Source: RH-AL1 sp965198485
GTDB taxonomy: Bacteria; Pseudomonadota; Alphaproteobacteria; Rhizobiales; Beijerinckiaceae
Assembly (NCBI GenBank): GCA_965198485.1
Contig: CBDAPQ010000005.1
Coordinates: 2,232,001 to 2,296,000, forward strand
Direction: 5' to 3'
Length of the DNA stretch: 64,000 bases
Below the pieces are notes generated by a model. That model was not told the DNA's origin and did no database searches. It worked only from the letters and a program-made list of their open reading frames with translations. This document shows positions 33,854 through 42,407 of this stretch, one piece after another; within the stretch, counting starts at the first letter, position 1; each line of letters opens with the position of its first letter. Both the position numbers and the translations under genes were made by a program.

Positions 33854-36476
33854 ATGCGCATCCGCCGCATCGAGGTGAAGGACTTCCGCAAGCTCGGACG
33901 GGCTCTGGTCGAGGATCTCGAGGACGGCCTCAACGTCCTCGTCGGCGACAACGAGGCCGGCAAGTCAACGCTGCTCGCTGCGTTGCGCACCGGCCTGTTC
34001 GAGCGCCACCGCGTCGGGGGCAAGGTGGCGGCCGCAATGCAGCCGTACAATCAGGCCGTTCGCCCGGAGATCGCGATCGATTTCGAGATCGACGGTGGGC
34101 TCTGGCACCTGCGCAAGGCCTTCTGTCAGCGCGCCGAGGCCGAGCTTCGCGGCCCCGGCGAGCGGACCTCCGGTGACGCCGTGGAAGAGCGCCTCGCCCA
34201 GCTTTTCGGCTTTACGCCGCCTGGCGCCGGTGGATCCAAACCCGAAGAGCACCAGGGCGTACACGGCCTCCTCTGGGTCGAGCAGGGCCGTTCCCATCGC
34301 GCGCTCGGCATCGGCGCCGGCCGCGACGTCATCGCCTCCGCGCTCGAACAGGAAGTCGGCCAAGTCGTCGGGGGCGAGCGCGGACGCGCCCTGCTTTCGA
34401 CCGCGGAGGAGCGCCGCAACGCGTTCTGGGACAAGCGCGGCAAGGTGCGTGGCGATCTCAAGGCGCTCGGCGAAGAGGTCGACACGCTGCGCACGCGTCA
34501 CGACGAGCTTGCCGCCGCCCTGCGCGCCCAGGACGAGAAGGTGGTCCAGCTCGAGGGCAAATCGGACGCGTTGGCCCGCCACGAGCGAGAGGAGCGCCTC
34601 GAGCGGGCCGTCCAGACGTTGGAGGCGGCGCACCGGGCAGTCGCCGCGTCCGAGCATCTGCGCTCCGCCCACGCGCGCGCGTCGGAACTGCTGGTGCGAC
34701 GCGGCCTCGAGCACGACGCGGTCGCGATCCGTCGGAACGCACGCGCCGAGCTCATCGTCGATGCGAAGCGAGCGCATTCGACGAGCCTCGAAGTGGCGGC
34801 GACGCTGGTGGAGGAGCGCGACGGCCTGCTGCGTCGCGACTCGATGCTGAAGACAGCGGAGGTGACGCTAGAGGCCGCCAGGCGCATCTCCCTCGAGGCG
34901 ACGCGTACCGTCCGGGCCCTCGAGTCCGCGCGTGAGCGCGCCCGGGCCGTCGAGCTGCTGACGATGCTCCGCCAACGGCTCGACATCGCGCGGATTCTCG
35001 ACTCGACGCGACGAGAGCGCCTGGCCGCGGCCGCGGCGATCACCATCGCTGCGGCCGACATCGCCGCTCTCGAAACGCTCGAAGCGGCCCGTGATCGCAC
35101 GACGCTGCAGCTCCAAGCGGCGAGCGTCCGCCTGACCTTCGAGCCCGAGGCGGGACGCACCGTCACGCTCTGCGGCGTCACGCAGGACGTGGCCGTGCCG
35201 CTACTGCTGTCGAGCGATGCGGTCTTGACGCTGGAGGGCTTCGGCCGGTTGAGCGTCCGTCCGGGCGGGGGCGTCGAGATGCTCGCGCGCAAGAGCGAGG
35301 CGGCAGTCCGCCCTGAACGACGGGCTCGCCGGCAGCGGCTACACGGATGTCGCAGCGGCACGGCGCGCCCTCGCCGTCCAAGTCGATGCGACGCGCGATG
35401 CCCAGACCGCGATGGCGACCTTGAGGACGTTGGCGCCGGAAGGCTTTGAAGCCTTGCTCCAGGCCGTCTCTTTACAGGAGGCGTCCTTGCAGCGATCCGG
35501 TGAAGGCGCCTGCGCCTGCGCCTGGTCGCCGTTGGCGTTGGAAGCGGCGTTGCGCGCGCAGGTGACGGCCGTCGATCCGCAACGGGATGCCGAGCACGCG
35601 GTCGAGGTCGAGCGCCGCGCCCGAGATGCCGCCGATCGCGCCGTCGCCGCCTTGGCGGAGCGCAATGCCGGCGCAGCGCGCGAGGCTGAAGCTCTCGCGC
35701 AATCGCTTGACACCGCCCGCGGCGAGATGAGCGACGCGGCCGTTCTGGAGGCGTGCGACATCGCGCAGAATGGCCTCGCCGACGCCGCCGGACGAGAGAG
35801 GACCGCCGCGGCCGCCCTGGCTGACGCCGATCCGGAAGCATCCGCCCTCGAATTGAAGCGCGCCGAGGGCGCCGAACGCGCGATCCGAGCTGACATCGAG
35901 ACGCTGAAACGCGACCGGCGCGACCTCGAGATCGAGTTGCGCGCGCTCGGCCGCCAAGGCCTCGGAGAGGAGTTGGCCGAGGTGGAAGGGCGCCTCGTGG
36001 CCGAAGAGCGCCGGTTGGACGCTCAGGGCGTGCACGCCCGGGCCGCTCGGCTGCTGCACGATACGCTCTCAAAGGCGCAGCGGGAGACCCGCGACCGCTG
36101 GCTGGGCCCCGTCCGCGAGCGCGCCGCGCCCTATCTGCGGCTAGTGCAGCCCGACAGCGACATCATCCTCAATGAAAGCACGCTTGAGATCGAGAGCTTG
36201 GTACGCAAAGGCGTCAGCGAGCCGTTCGGCGGCCTGAGTGTCGGCGCGCGCGAGCAGGTCGCGGTCATCACGCGTATCGCCCTCGCCGACATCCTGCGCG
36301 GAGCCAACCGGCCCTCCGCCATCATACTTGACGACGCCCTCGTCAACACCGACGAGGCCCGTCTCCACAGGATGCACCTCGTGCTGCAGCGTGCGGCCCG
36401 AACCATGCAGATCTTGATCCTGACCTGCCGCGAGCGCGATTTCGTGCAGTTGGGAGCCCCGATCAGACGCCTGTAA
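33854..36476 (+). pseudogene. SbcC/YhaN-like SMC-type ATPase, split by a frameshift
   Basis: The first frame (33854-35449) holds Walker A in VLVGDNEAGKSTLLAALRTG (about residues 31-50), HGLLWVEQG and a long coiled coil, then loses sense after LARKSEAAV. The second frame continues from about 35312 (ALNDGLAGSGYTDVAAARRA) to 36476 with more coiled coil, PYLRLVQPDSDIILNE, the signature FGGLSVGAREQ, and Walker B AIILDDALVNTDEARL. One inserted base (or two lost) at about 35301-35312 joins them into a protein of about 874 residues. Such ATPases act with the upstream SbcD/YhaO-type nuclease in DNA end processing. As read, the N-terminal piece has Walker A without Walker B, so neither half should work alone. 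Confidence 0.82.
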
Positions 36477-36682
36477 GGTCAGACCCGGGCTGTCGCTGCC
36501 CGTTGGCGTGCGGCACGGTGCGGCGACGAGCGGGTCAGGGGCGCGATGATGGCCGGCAAGGCGTAGAAGCCACCGTCCAGCGGCAGCAGCGAAGACGCTG
36601 GTCCACCACGCGTTTTCCAATCAGAGGAATGTGCACCCGAACGGGAGCCGCTCTTCCAGCGTCCCGTGCTAGGTTGCCGTCC

Positions 36683-38035
36683 ATGGACACCAAGCCACCG
36701 GTCCCGCTCGCCATCCTCGTGGGAATACAGACGCCCGAGGTCGCCGACGTCGCCCACGAAGCCAGCCTCAAGGAGCTGGAGCGCCTCGTGAAAACGCTGG
36801 GATACGACGTGGTCGGCACGGTGACGCAAAGGCGCGACGGCACCGGCGCCGCGACGTTAATCGGCAGCGGCAAGCTGGAGGAACTGGCGGCGATGACCGG
36901 CGGAACCGGCGTGGTCGGCTCGATGGCACCGCCTCCGAAGGCCAAGGCCCGACAGCGCTTCGAGGGGGCCGCAGACATCCTCGATCGTCCCGAACCCGGC
37001 GCGGTCCTCGCCGCCAAGCCCGTATTCGTCATCGTCGACCACGAGCTCTCGCCGAGCCAGATCCGCAACCTGGAGCGGGCCACGGGCGCCCAGGTGCTGG
37101 ATCGCACCGGCGTCATCGTCGAGATCTTCCATCGCCACGCCAACACCCGCGAGGCGAGGCTGCAGGTCGAGATGGCGCGCCTGAAATACGTGGCACCCCG
37201 CCTGCGGGAGTCCTCGTCCGGCGGCGGGCGCCAGCAGGGTCCGGGTGCCGGCGAGACCACGCTCGACCTCGATCGCCGCAAGGTGCGCGACCGGCTTTCG
37301 GAGCTGAAGGAGCAGCTGGACGCGGTGCAGCGCGATGGCGACCAGCGCCGTTCCGCCCGCCGCGACCAGCTGCGGGTGGCGCTGGTCGGCTACACCAACG
37401 CCGGCAAGTCCTCCCTGATGCGGGCCCTCACTGGCAGCCAGGTGCTGGTGGAGGACAAGCTGTTCGCCACGCTCGACACGACCGTGCGTGCCCTACAGCC
37501 GGAGACCAGGCCCCGCGTGCTCGTGTCCGACACGGTCGGCTTCATCAAGCAGCTGCCGCACGACCTCGTCGCCTCATTCCGTTCCACCCTGGCGGAAGCC
37601 CTGGAGGCGTCGCTGCTGCTGTTCGTCGTCGACGCGTCGGACCCGACCTACGAGGCGCAGCTGGAAGTGAGCCGCGGCGTGCTGCGCGAGATCGGGGCCG
37701 ATGTGGTGCCCTCCCGCCTCGTGCTGAACAAGATGGACCGGGTGGATGCCGTGCGGCGCGCCGACCTCGTGGAAAAGCATCCGGACGCTATTTGGCTCTC
37801 GGCGCACTCGCCCGAGGACGTGAACGCCTTGCGGGACACCATCATCGCCTTCTTTGAGGCCGCGATGGTGGAGGACGTGCTGGTTCTGCCTTACGCCAAA
37901 CAAGCGCTGATCGGCGAAGTCTATGATAGTGCGCGGGTGCTGTCCGAGACTCACGACGCGTCCGGCCGCGTGCTGAAGATACGCGGCCTACCCGGCGCCA
38001 TCGCACGGCTGCGCCGGAGCGTTGCAGCGCGGTGA
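36683..38035 (+). CDS. hflX: GTPase HflX
   Basis: A 450-residue ribosome-associated GTPase. The N-terminal HflX domain includes KELERLVKTLGYDVVGTV, LIGSGKLEEL and FVIVDHELSPSQIRNLERA. The middle has GPGAGETTLDLDRRKVRDR, a family signature. The G domain follows: G1 GYTNAGKS, G3 DTVGF, G4 NKMD. HflX rescues stalled or hibernating ribosomes by splitting subunits. In many Alphaproteobacteria hflX follows hfq; here no hfq is next to it, so this may be a moved or second copy. ATG 36683 gives the family N-terminus. Confidence 0.95.
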   Translation: MDTKPPVPLAILVGIQTPEVADVAHEASLKELERLVKTLGYDVVGTVTQRRDGTGAATLIGSGKLEELAAMTGGTGVVGSMAPPPKAKARQRFEGAADILDRPEPGAVLAAKPVFVIVDHELSPSQIRNLERATGAQVLDRTGVIVEIFHRHANTREARLQVEMARLKYVAPRLRESSSGGGRQQGPGAGETTLDLDRRKVRDRLSELKEQLDAVQRDGDQRRSARRDQLRVALVGYTNAGKSSLMRALTGSQVLVEDKLFATLDTTVRALQPETRPRVLVSDTVGFIKQLPHDLVASFRSTLAEALEASLLLFVVDASDPTYEAQLEVSRGVLREIGADVVPSRLVLNKMDRVDAVRRADLVEKHPDAIWLSAHSPEDVNALRDTIIAFFEAAMVEDVLVLPYAKQALIGEVYDSARVLSETHDASGRVLKIRGLPGAIARLRRSVAAR

Positions 38036-38051
38036 CCCTGCGTCTGCAGGG
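38036..38051. terminator. hairpin at the hflX stop
   Basis: A 6-bp stem (CCCTGC / GCAGGG) with a 4-base loop starts directly after the hflX stop codon. No T-run follows, so it is a weak terminator candidate. Confidence 0.35.
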
Positions 38052-38150
38052 CGCGCGGTCGCGGGGCGCGTGTTGTCGCGACCTGAGGCCGCCGTCTCGG
38101 TCGAGGTTAGTCAACCCTCATGGCGGTGACCGGCTGTTTTGAAATGGTGA

Positions 38151-38294
38151 TTACTTCCTGCGCTCTCCGGGCGGCTTGCCGAAGCTCGCCGGCCTACCGG
38201 AACGAGGCCGCTGCGACTGCAGATCTTTCCAGGCGGCCTCGTCAAGCCGTTCGCTGGGGTCGCGGGCCGCTGGCGGGTTCTCCCTTGAGAGCAT
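38151..38294 (-). CDS. small ORF, 47 residues, unknown
   Basis: This reverse-strand frame starts with ATG at 38294 and reads MLSRENPPAARDPSERLDEA, then AAWKDLQSQRPRSGRPASFG and KPPGERRK before TAA. It is charged, Pro/Arg-rich and looks disordered. Its even amino-acid use is more protein-like than other frames in this 420-base gap, and the segment ERLDEAAWKDLQ reads like an amphipathic helix. No clear ribosome-binding site and no family, so it may be a real small gene or the tail of one truncated when the nearby IS arrived. Confidence 0.35.
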   Translation of the reverse strand: MLSRENPPAARDPSERLDEAAWKDLQSQRPRSGRPASFGKPPGERRK

Positions 38295-38481
38295 GGTCCC
38301 GGTTTCTCATTTTTGATGGCGACCGTTGTGCCAAGATCGGGTTGCCGAGCGTTAGTGCAGGGTCTGTCGGTACGACTTCAAACAATAAAGCAAAACCTAC
38401 TCTCTATTGCTTTGAGCGTTTCCCAGGCATTCGGGCGTTACCAATAGTCGAGCTTGAAGCTAGGCTCAGGACTCATTCTTG

Positions 38482-38897
38482 TCACAGCCAGAAGATGACG
38501 ATTGCTGCCGATGGCTGACATGAAGGTGTGGGCGCAACGATCGTAGCGGGTGGCGACGCGGCGCCAGTCCTTGAGGCGGCCGAACATGTTCTCGACCTTG
38601 TGGCGGACCCTGTAGATCTTGTGGTCGTAGGCGTGCTGGACCTTGCGGGTCTTGCGCGGTGGGATGCAGGGCCTGATGCCCTTGTCTTCGAGCGCGACGC
38701 GGTAGCCGTCGCTGTCGTAACCCAGCGAGAGGACGTCGGCCGCTGGCAGCGCGTCGAGCAGGAAGGCGGCGCCGGCGTGGTCGCTCATCTCACCTTCCAG
38801 CATGGCGACGGGGCGGCCCTGGCCATCGCAGACCGCGTGCAGCTTGGAGTTCAGGCCGCCCTTCGTGCGCCCGATACGGCGGGGTAAAGCCCCTTTT
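38482..38897 (-). CDS. IS5-family transposase, second frame (orfB), with a shifted tail
   Basis: From the slippage site this frame continues as PRRIGRTKGGLNSKLHAVCD, the second catalytic Asp region LSLGYDSDGYRVALEDKG, and the Glu region HKVENMFGRLKDWRRVATRY. The expected end of the family (AAIVIFWL) is present, but one base is inserted near 38508, so the annotated frame instead reads GSNRHLLAVT and runs on out of the element to 38438. The normal stop would be TGA at 38482-38484. DDE residues are intact; the altered tail may impair activity. Confidence 0.78.
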
Positions 38898-39213
38898 TGA
38901 AGAGGCTCGCTGCAGTGCGATGCGCCTTGAGATGGGTGGCATCGATCATCAGAAGATCGGGCTCCCCGGCCCGGCCCGCGAGGGCGGCGAAGATGCGGTC
39001 GAACACGCCGAGCCGGCTCCAACGGACGCAGCGATTGTAGAGCGTCTTGTGCGGACCATAGTCAGGTGGCGCATCGCGCCAGCGCATGCCGGTGCGGATC
39101 ACGTGCACGATGCCGCTGAGAACACGTCGGTCGTCCACGCGGGCGATGCCGTGCGACAGCGGAAAGTAAGGTTCGATCCGCGCCATCTGCGCGTCCAGGA
39201 ACGAATCATCCAT
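38851..39213 (-). CDS. IS5-family transposase, first frame (orfA)
   Basis: This 120-residue frame carries the N-terminal DUF4096-like domain of IS5 transposases (ARIEPYFPLSHGIARVDDRR, VIRTGMRWRDAPPDYGPHKT) and the first catalytic Asp in LLMIDATHLKAHRTAASL. It runs past the slippery heptamer A-AAG-GGG (reverse strand, 38890-38896) and ends soon after. A -1 slip there joins it to the second frame, the programmed frameshift expected for IS427-type elements. Confidence 0.85.
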   Translation of the reverse strand: MDDSFLDAQMARIEPYFPLSHGIARVDDRRVLSGIVHVIRTGMRWRDAPPDYGPHKTLYNRCVRWSRLGVFDRIFAALAGRAGEPDLLMIDATHLKAHRTAASLFKKGLYPAVSGARRAA

Positions 39214-39299
39214 GCAGCGGCGTCAGCTCGACGAAAGCCTGCCGACGTTAATAGGTCCTGAGCCTAGCTTTTCACCGACAGGTGCGCCATAGACGCTCC

Positions 39300-39551
39300 A
39301 TGCGACATCTCCACCTCACCGCCCTCATATCTCTCCTGACGATGCCGGCGTTCGCTCAGCAGAACGCATACCACATCACAGAGCAGGAGAAGGCGGCGTG
39401 CACGGCCGATGCCGAAAGGCTTTGCTCGTCAGCCTATCCTGACGAGAACAAGCTTTTGACGTGCATGAAGGCTGCACAGGCGCAGCTCACGCCGAGCTGT
39501 TCGGTCGTCTTTCGGGCGGGGCTCAAGCGCCGACACATCGCTCTCGACTAG
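39300..39551 (+). CDS. small exported cysteine-containing protein
   Basis: An 83-residue protein: signal peptide to about residue 19 (ending AFA), then a compact domain with four Cys (KAACTADAERLCSSAYPDEN, LTCMKAAQAQLTPSC) resembling the cysteine-rich GLG1-like repeat found in small alphaproteobacterial exported proteins. The IS5 element ends only 30 bases upstream, so the native promoter has probably been displaced and expression may depend on the IS. ATG 39300 is chosen over an upstream in-frame codon at 39282 that lies almost at the IS edge. Confidence 0.7.
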   Translation: MRHLHLTALISLLTMPAFAQQNAYHITEQEKAACTADAERLCSSAYPDENKLLTCMKAAQAQLTPSCSVVFRAGLKRRHIALD

Positions 39552-39932
39552 CTCTCGGCCGAGGCTTGAGATGAACGCGACCGATCTCTTAAGAAGGTCT
39601 TATCAGCCTGTCGAAAATTCCCGCGTCGCAATGTAGGGCTTATCGTCGATATGAAGCTCATCGTGTCGCCGACCCACGCTGCGTCGCCTGGATGATCGTG
39701 AAATGCTTGCGCGATCATCAAGCTTAGCAAGCACACAGCCGTGATCTGGAGTGACCTCGGTCTTGACCTGATGCGGTCGGGACTTGGCCTTGGGCCCAAT
39801 CGCCACACGCGCCGGACGGCCGTCCGGGATCATTGCCGCGCAAACGACGATCGACATGCCTTACAACGGGCGATGGCGTTACAAGAGGGCACCTACAATG
39901 CCCACGAAGCGTCACGGAAGGCTGATGAAGTT
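39552..39932. other. intergenic stretch, no convincing gene
   Basis: This 381-base stretch lies between the Cys-containing protein and tRNA-Gln. A reverse-strand frame (39603-39857) reads GRPARVAIGPKAKSRPHQVK and further plausible-looking sequence, but it has no ribosome-binding site or recognisable family and is left uncalled. It could be decayed coding sequence. Confidence 0.4.
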
Positions 39933-40006
39933 TGGCTGGGGGACCTGGATTCGAACCAAGATTGACCGAGTCAGAGTCGGTAGTTCTACCGTTGAACTAT
40001 CCCCCA
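39933..40006 (-). tRNA. tRNA-Gln (anticodon CTG)
   Basis: The reverse strand folds as a cloverleaf: acceptor TGGGGGA pairing with TCCCCCA, D arm with AGTTCAACGGTAGAACT, anticodon loop CTCTGAC, T loop TTCGAAT, encoded CCA. The CTG anticodon reads CAG. Confidence 0.95.
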
Positions 40007-40329
40007 AGCGATGGTGGCGTCTGAGCCGTACCTCTTCGCGAGGTGCGCTCGTATACGCAGATTGCATGATTCCTTCAAGGGGGTGGGCAAGGGCGGGATC
40101 TGCTACAGACGGGATACCGCAAGAGCGAACATACAAAACGGCTTGGGTTGACCTGAATTGCTCAGCCCATTCTTCGGCACCGCTGCGACAAGGCAAACCT
40201 CCGCTTGGGTCTGGTTCGACGCAATCGCTGTTCACGATCAACTCTCATGATCACTGTAGCCGCTCTTGAGGGTCACAGGCCAACAACAATCAAGCCTCAA
40301 CACTCGGTTCAGCTGTCCCCCCGTTCGTT
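40007..40329. other. intergenic stretch, no gene seen
   Basis: This 323-base stretch upstream of tRNA-Gln has no coherent frame on either strand. It should contain the tRNA-Gln promoter. I see no attachment-site repeat of the tRNA 3' end within it. Confidence 0.4.
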
Positions 40330-40998
40330 TTAATGGCGGATCTCCAACGCAGCCATGAGCATCCAGCTTCGGAACTCGACCGAAAAGTGCTGCAGGTGCT
40401 GCTCGATAGCTTCAGGCGCGCTGGTCGCGGGCAAGGTGACGGAGAGTTCGGCCGTCATGCCATGCTGGGCTTCGAGGAACGCGGTCGAGACGGATCCGAA
40501 CACCGTTTCGTCATCGTCAAGCTTCAGAAGTGAACGTCGCGTCTCGGTGCCGTCGGGTTCATCGACATCGACTTGGCTCCTGTCCCATCCGCCCATGTAG
40601 AAGCCGACGACGTGCGCGCCGAGCGTCTCGACGACGTGCGGGCCACTCGGATCGGCCATGTCCATCAAGTAATGCTCGGGGTGGGCATCGATCAGGCCAT
40701 CCCGTCGTGCGAAGGCCCGGATCATCCATTCGGAGAAGTCGGCGGCAGCAAGGTTGCTGGCTGCCATGGTGATCGTGCCGGTGACCTGCCGATCCCCGGA
40801 GCGCTTGACGTGGTCACGAAAGAACGCGTTGCCCTCCGCTATGTCCCCACGCACGAGTTCATGAAGCCGATCGTGCCCCAGATTGCGCTTGAGCAGGCGC
40901 AATGCGCGGCGCGCCGAAACAAGCTCGTACCGATCGATGTCCTTGTCGGACCCGCCCGCGAAGCGGATCGAGACCTGTCTGCTGACTTCGGTTGTCAT
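40330..40998 (-). CDS. protein of unknown function, divergent from a TetR regulator
   Basis: A 222-residue soluble protein starting at ATG 40998 (an upstream start adds 21 residues of no clear character). It is rich in Asp, Glu, His and Arg, with no membrane segment or signal peptide. Recognisable stretches include NFxxH-free AHPEHYLMDMADPSGPHVVE, VVGFYMGGWDRSQVDVDEPD and a C-terminal VEFRSWMLMAALEIRH. I do not recognise a family. It is transcribed away from the TetR gene across a 196-base region with dyad repeats, so it is the likely target of that regulator. Confidence 0.7.
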   Translation of the reverse strand: MTTEVSRQVSIRFAGGSDKDIDRYELVSARRALRLLKRNLGHDRLHELVRGDIAEGNAFFRDHVKRSGDRQVTGTITMAASNLAAADFSEWMIRAFARRDGLIDAHPEHYLMDMADPSGPHVVETLGAHVVGFYMGGWDRSQVDVDEPDGTETRRSLLKLDDDETVFGSVSTAFLEAQHGMTAELSVTLPATSAPEAIEQHLQHFSVEFRSWMLMAALEIRH

Positions 40999-41071
40999 GT
41001 AACATTCTCTTTGCGTAGGTGCGTGGAGGCGCGTCGGTTCGTTACCCGTCCTGTCGAACATCGCTCATCCG

Positions 41072-41100
41072 CCAAGCTGGCTTGAACCAAGCTGGCTTGG
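41072..41100. promoter_or_regulatory. tandem dyad repeat, candidate operator
   Basis: The 13-mer CCAAGCTGGCTTG occurs twice, at 41072-41084 and 41087-41099, with starts 15 bases apart. Each copy is itself a near-palindrome (CCAAGC-TG-GCTTGG in the second). This is the arrangement of cooperative operator sites. It lies 74 bases before the divergent unknown gene's start and about 95 bases before tetR. Confidence 0.5.
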
Positions 41101-41149
41101 CTTACGCGCTCGGCCGAGCGGGCGCCGTCGCAGCTTCGAGGCCGCCGAT

Positions 41150-41165
41150 ATAAACACATGATTAT
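41150..41165. promoter_or_regulatory. AT-rich dyad before tetR, candidate promoter/operator
   Basis: The 16 bases ATAAACACATGATTAT have symmetric arms ATAA-n-CA and TG-n-TTAT. They sit 30 bases before the tetR start in an otherwise GC-rich region, where a -10 element would be expected, so they could be the autoregulatory TetR operator. Confidence 0.45.
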
Positions 41166-41194
41166 ATTTTACGTTCCCGACAAAGGATGATGCG

Positions 41195-41812
41195 GTGACG
41201 AGCGAAGGTGAACCACTGGCGGTGGTGAAGCGGGGACGTCGGGCGGGGAGCAGCGGGACGCGACAGGCGATTTTGGATGCGGCCCGGACGCGCTTCGCCA
41301 GGGAGGGCTATGGCGCGACGACGATCCGCAAGGTGGCGCAGGATGCAGGGGTCAACCCGGCCCTCGTGATCCAATTCTTCTCGTCGAAGGAGGAGCTGTT
41401 CGCCGCCGTGCTCTCGATGCCGGCTGCCGCTCTGTCGCGCATCGTGGAAGCCTTCGACGGCTCCTTAGAAGGCTTGGGTGAGCGCGTGACACGAGCCTTC
41501 CTCGTCCTGTGGGAGGGAGACCCGGCCACCTCGGAACCGCTGCTCGCGCTGATTCGAGCGACCGTCTCCAACGAACAGGCATCCGCGCAGCTCAGCGAAT
41601 TCGTACAAGCGCGTCTTGTCGACGTTATCGGCCCCAGACTGCCCGCTGGGCCAGAAACCGCCGCTCGAGCAGGCATTGCTGCGGCGATGCTGGTTGGCCT
41701 CATGATTGGTCGGCGGATCCTGCGCGTGCCGGCTATCGCCGAGGTCGACCACGCCGCGGTGGTGAGGCTCGTAGGTCCGACCATCCAGCAGATCCTGACA
41801 TTTCCGCCGTGA
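41195..41812 (+). CDS. TetR/AcrR family transcriptional regulator
   Basis: A 205-residue repressor. The helix-turn-helix lies at about residues 25-70: TRQAILDAARTRFAREGYGA, TTIRKVAQDAGVNPALVIQF and FSSKEELFAAVL. The C-terminal ligand-binding region includes a TetR_C-like block (LVGLMIGRRILRVPAIAEVD) seen in actinobacterial-type TetR proteins. GTG 41195 is the start, with AAAGGA seven bases upstream. It is divergent from the unknown gene at 40330-40998, and the dyads between them are its likely binding sites. The inducer is unknown. Confidence 0.88.
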   Translation: MTSEGEPLAVVKRGRRAGSSGTRQAILDAARTRFAREGYGATTIRKVAQDAGVNPALVIQFFSSKEELFAAVLSMPAAALSRIVEAFDGSLEGLGERVTRAFLVLWEGDPATSEPLLALIRATVSNEQASAQLSEFVQARLVDVIGPRLPAGPETAARAGIAAAMLVGLMIGRRILRVPAIAEVDHAAVVRLVGPTIQQILTFPP

Positions 41813-42407
41813 TGAGACGCAATCGACAGCACCTCTCGGTCATGGCGCCTGGACGTTGCCTGTCACGCCAACATTCTGCGCCGCCAGCCACGCCAAACCG
41901 TCATGTCTGCTTCGGAGCGAGGCCATCTGGTGGCTGGACAGCCATGATCGGCGCATCGCAGTCGGGTCGACAGCGGATCGAACGACCGCTTCCGAGTACG
42001 CGCATGTCGCTTGCTGCGACTAGCTCCGTTTACAGCGGACCACCAGCTGGGCCTACAACAGACGGTTGGCAAATGCTCGACTGTCCGGATAACGTCGAGA
42101 AAGGTGATCGCCATGCGCGGGCTGAAACCACGATAGATCGAGTCGGCCCTCGCCGAGATGTCGCCGTAGAGCGCATGCTTCGAGGAGAACACTCGGACGT
42201 CGCCACGTTCGCAGGCATCGCGGATCTTGAATCAAGGGTGACGCATGCGAATGCCGAGCGCGTTGACCTCCGCGGTACGCGCGATAGCGCTTGGACGCTT
42301 GTTCGACGCACGAGATCCGAGCGAGGCCGATCGGGACATCATCGCGGACCTTCGGCGGAGCGCCTCGGAAGCCCGAAGAGGCCGCAAGGCTCCTCGCCTG
42401 CCTCGCC
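41813..42407. other. decayed region between tetR and the peptide-binding protein
   Basis: This 595-base stretch has no intact gene. Its middle holds the UmuC relic. The rest shows short frames on both strands without family sequence, consistent with rearranged remnants. Confidence 0.55.
42054..42312 (-). pseudogene. relic of a UmuC/DinB-type Y-family DNA polymerase gene
   Basis: The reverse strand carries the recognisable UmuC palm/finger order in broken frames: AIARTAEVNALGIRM, then HP followed by an in-frame TAG where Trp or Tyr is expected. A frame change gives FKIRDACERGDVR and then VFSSKHALYGDISARADSIY and RGFSPRMAITFLDV. In intact UmuC proteins the last part reads FSP...YSIDESFLD, so the catalytic Asp-Glu region is damaged. 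Both ends of the gene are missing. It is a fragment of an SOS-type translesion polymerase, probably left from a mobile or plasmid-borne copy. Confidence 0.7.

Larger units (their letters stand above)
38457..39270 (-). mobile_element. IS5-family (IS427-like) insertion sequence
   Basis: An element of about 0.8 kb bounded by a perfect 16-bp inverted repeat: AAGCTAGGCTCAGGAC at 38457-38472 and its reverse complement at 39255-39270. If the palindromic CTAG inside each repeat is the target duplication, the element proper is 38464-39263 (800 bases) with 9-bp terminal repeats GCTCAGGAC. It encodes a transposase in two overlapping frames on the reverse strand, as is usual for the IS427 group. Its right end lies 30 bases before the start of the Cys-containing exported protein at 39300. 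Confidence 0.85.

Noticed and set aside
39603..39857. 84-residue reverse-strand ORF before tRNA-Gln
   Set aside because: Plausible-looking in part but lacks a start signal and any family; could be decayed coding sequence.
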